Shown in pieces: positions 4,627-5,259 of a DNA stretch of 5,259 nucleotides. The notes below the pieces were generated by a model. It saw only the letters and a list, made by a program, of their open reading frames with translations, ran no database searches and was not told the DNA's origin. The DNA comes from JAWLGW01 sp964569055. Its GTDB lineage: Bacteria > Planctomycetota > J058. How positions within the stretch are numbered: the stretch's first letter is position 1; the number at the start of each line of letters is the position of its first letter. The translations under genes and the position numbers were made by a program. Location: assembly GCA_964569055.1 (NCBI GenBank), contig CAZMSZ010000481.1, positions 1 to 5,259 on the forward strand. The letters run 5' to 3'.

Positions 4627-5259
4627 ATGACGATCCGCCGCGCCGCCCTCCTGGCCCCGTTCGTCATCGTCGCGCTGCTCGCGGGCTGCAACTCGGGGAA
4701 GCGCGACCCCAACGCCAGCACCGGCAACCCGGGAGGGGGGACCAACCCGCCTCCCGCCAACCCGACCGGGCCGGGGACGGGCGCGACGGTGACCTACGCC
4801 GTGGTGGCGCCCCCGAGCACCAGCGAGGTGATCGGCGGGGTCAACCAGGTGCTGGCCCTGGCCTTCACACTCGAGGCCACGGGCGGGGACGTCGACCTGT
4901 ACGCGATCACGCTCGATTCGGCCGGGACGCTCTCCAACGCCGTGTTCGACCAGGCGCTGCTGTGCCGCGACGACAACCCGCCCAACGGGATCCTCGATCC
5001 CGCCGAGTTCACGGCCACCCCGCCGATCGCCGCCACGCCGGGCATGACGGCCAACCCCGACACGTTCACGATCTCCCTCGGGACCACCCCCCTGCGCGTG
5101 AGCGCCGGCGCGCCGGCCACGTTCTTCGTGCTCCTCAACCCGGGCGGCGTCGCCAAGGGCGACCGCACGGTGGTCGGCCAGACGGTCGAGGTCGGGCTGT
5201 CCGCCGCCAGCAACCTCGACGTGCGGGACACCAACAACAACACGCTGACCGCCACGGCG
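4627..5259 (+). CDS. Lipoprotein, paralogue of the upstream LTD lipoprotein (partial, 3' end outside window)
   Basis: The frame is open from the ATG at 4627 to the window end, giving 211 residues with no stop. A signal peptide ends in the lipobox LLAGC with C21 as the lipidated residue; Asn at +2 does not suggest inner-membrane retention. Residues 22-53 are a Gly/Pro/Asn/Thr-rich linker. From about 55 the sequence aligns with residues 57-210 of the preceding lipoprotein. Shared landmarks include LALAF (76-80), VDL (89-91), PLRVSAG (155-161) against PLRIAAG, and VGQTVEVGLS (183-192) against VGKTVALELS. A candidate calcium loop (D116, N120, G121, D124, E127) falls at the equivalent place. The start is supported by GAGG at 4617-4620, 6 nt upstream. 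Whether a lamin tail domain follows cannot be seen. The function of the shared domain is unknown, and export to the envelope is the firm part of the call. Confidence 0.93.
   Translation, partial: MTIRRAALLAPFVIVALLAGCNSGKRDPNASTGNPGGGTNPPPANPTGPGTGATVTYAVVAPPSTSEVIGGVNQVLALAFTLEATGGDVDLYAITLDSAGTLSNAVFDQALLCRDDNPPNGILDPAEFTATPPIAATPGMTANPDTFTISLGTTPLRVSAGAPATFFVLLNPGGVAKGDRTVVGQTVEVGLSAASNLDVRDTNNNTLTATA

Noticed and set aside
2613..4760. 715-codon open frame on the minus strand
   Set aside because: It lies antisense across the whole LTD lipoprotein, whose signal peptide, lipobox and domain are clear. Its translation is rich in Arg, Gly, Val and Ala with repeated low-complexity runs, as expected for the reverse complement of GC-rich coding sequence.

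Overview
The window is very GC-rich and reads like chromosome from a free-living, diderm-type bacterium: G or C at almost every third codon position, two lipoproteins with clear lipoboxes, and a secreted lamin-tail-domain protein. Myxococcota or Planctomycetota would fit this style, but nothing here fixes the taxon. No rRNA, tRNA, CRISPR array, transposase or phage gene was seen.

Layout. 1-289 holds no convincing gene. It contains a striking 183-nt foldback (78-260) with AT-rich arms paired 37/40, lying just after the stop of the first gene. 290-1177 (minus) encodes a 295-residue protein of unknown function with two related winged-helix-like units. A 207-nt divergent gap follows. Then come two plus-strand genes probably transcribed together: a 97-residue small protein (1385-1678) and a NYN-domain RNase-type protein with a C-terminal OST-HTH/LOTUS RNA-binding domain (1808-2644; a TTG start with a strong ribosome binding site is preferred over an ATG at 1724). 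A 283-nt gap with paired hairpins separates these from the cell-envelope half. 2928-4463 encodes a 511-residue lipoprotein with an N-terminal beta-rich domain and a C-terminal lamin tail domain. It ends in a strong GC hairpin terminator (4481-4509). After a second hairpin (4551-4586), a second lipoprotein starts at 4627 and runs off the window end.

How the parts relate. The left half looks like nucleic-acid biology: a two-winged-helix protein, a small HTH-like protein and a predicted RNA endonuclease with an RNA-binding tail. The right half is a pair of exported lipoproteins that are tandem paralogues over their N-terminal domain. In both, a candidate EF-hand-like calcium loop falls at the equivalent place. 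No sequence link between the two halves was found. The least explained elements are the 183-nt foldback, the paralogous lipoprotein domain, and the possible grouping of the small HTH-like gene with the NYN-LOTUS gene.
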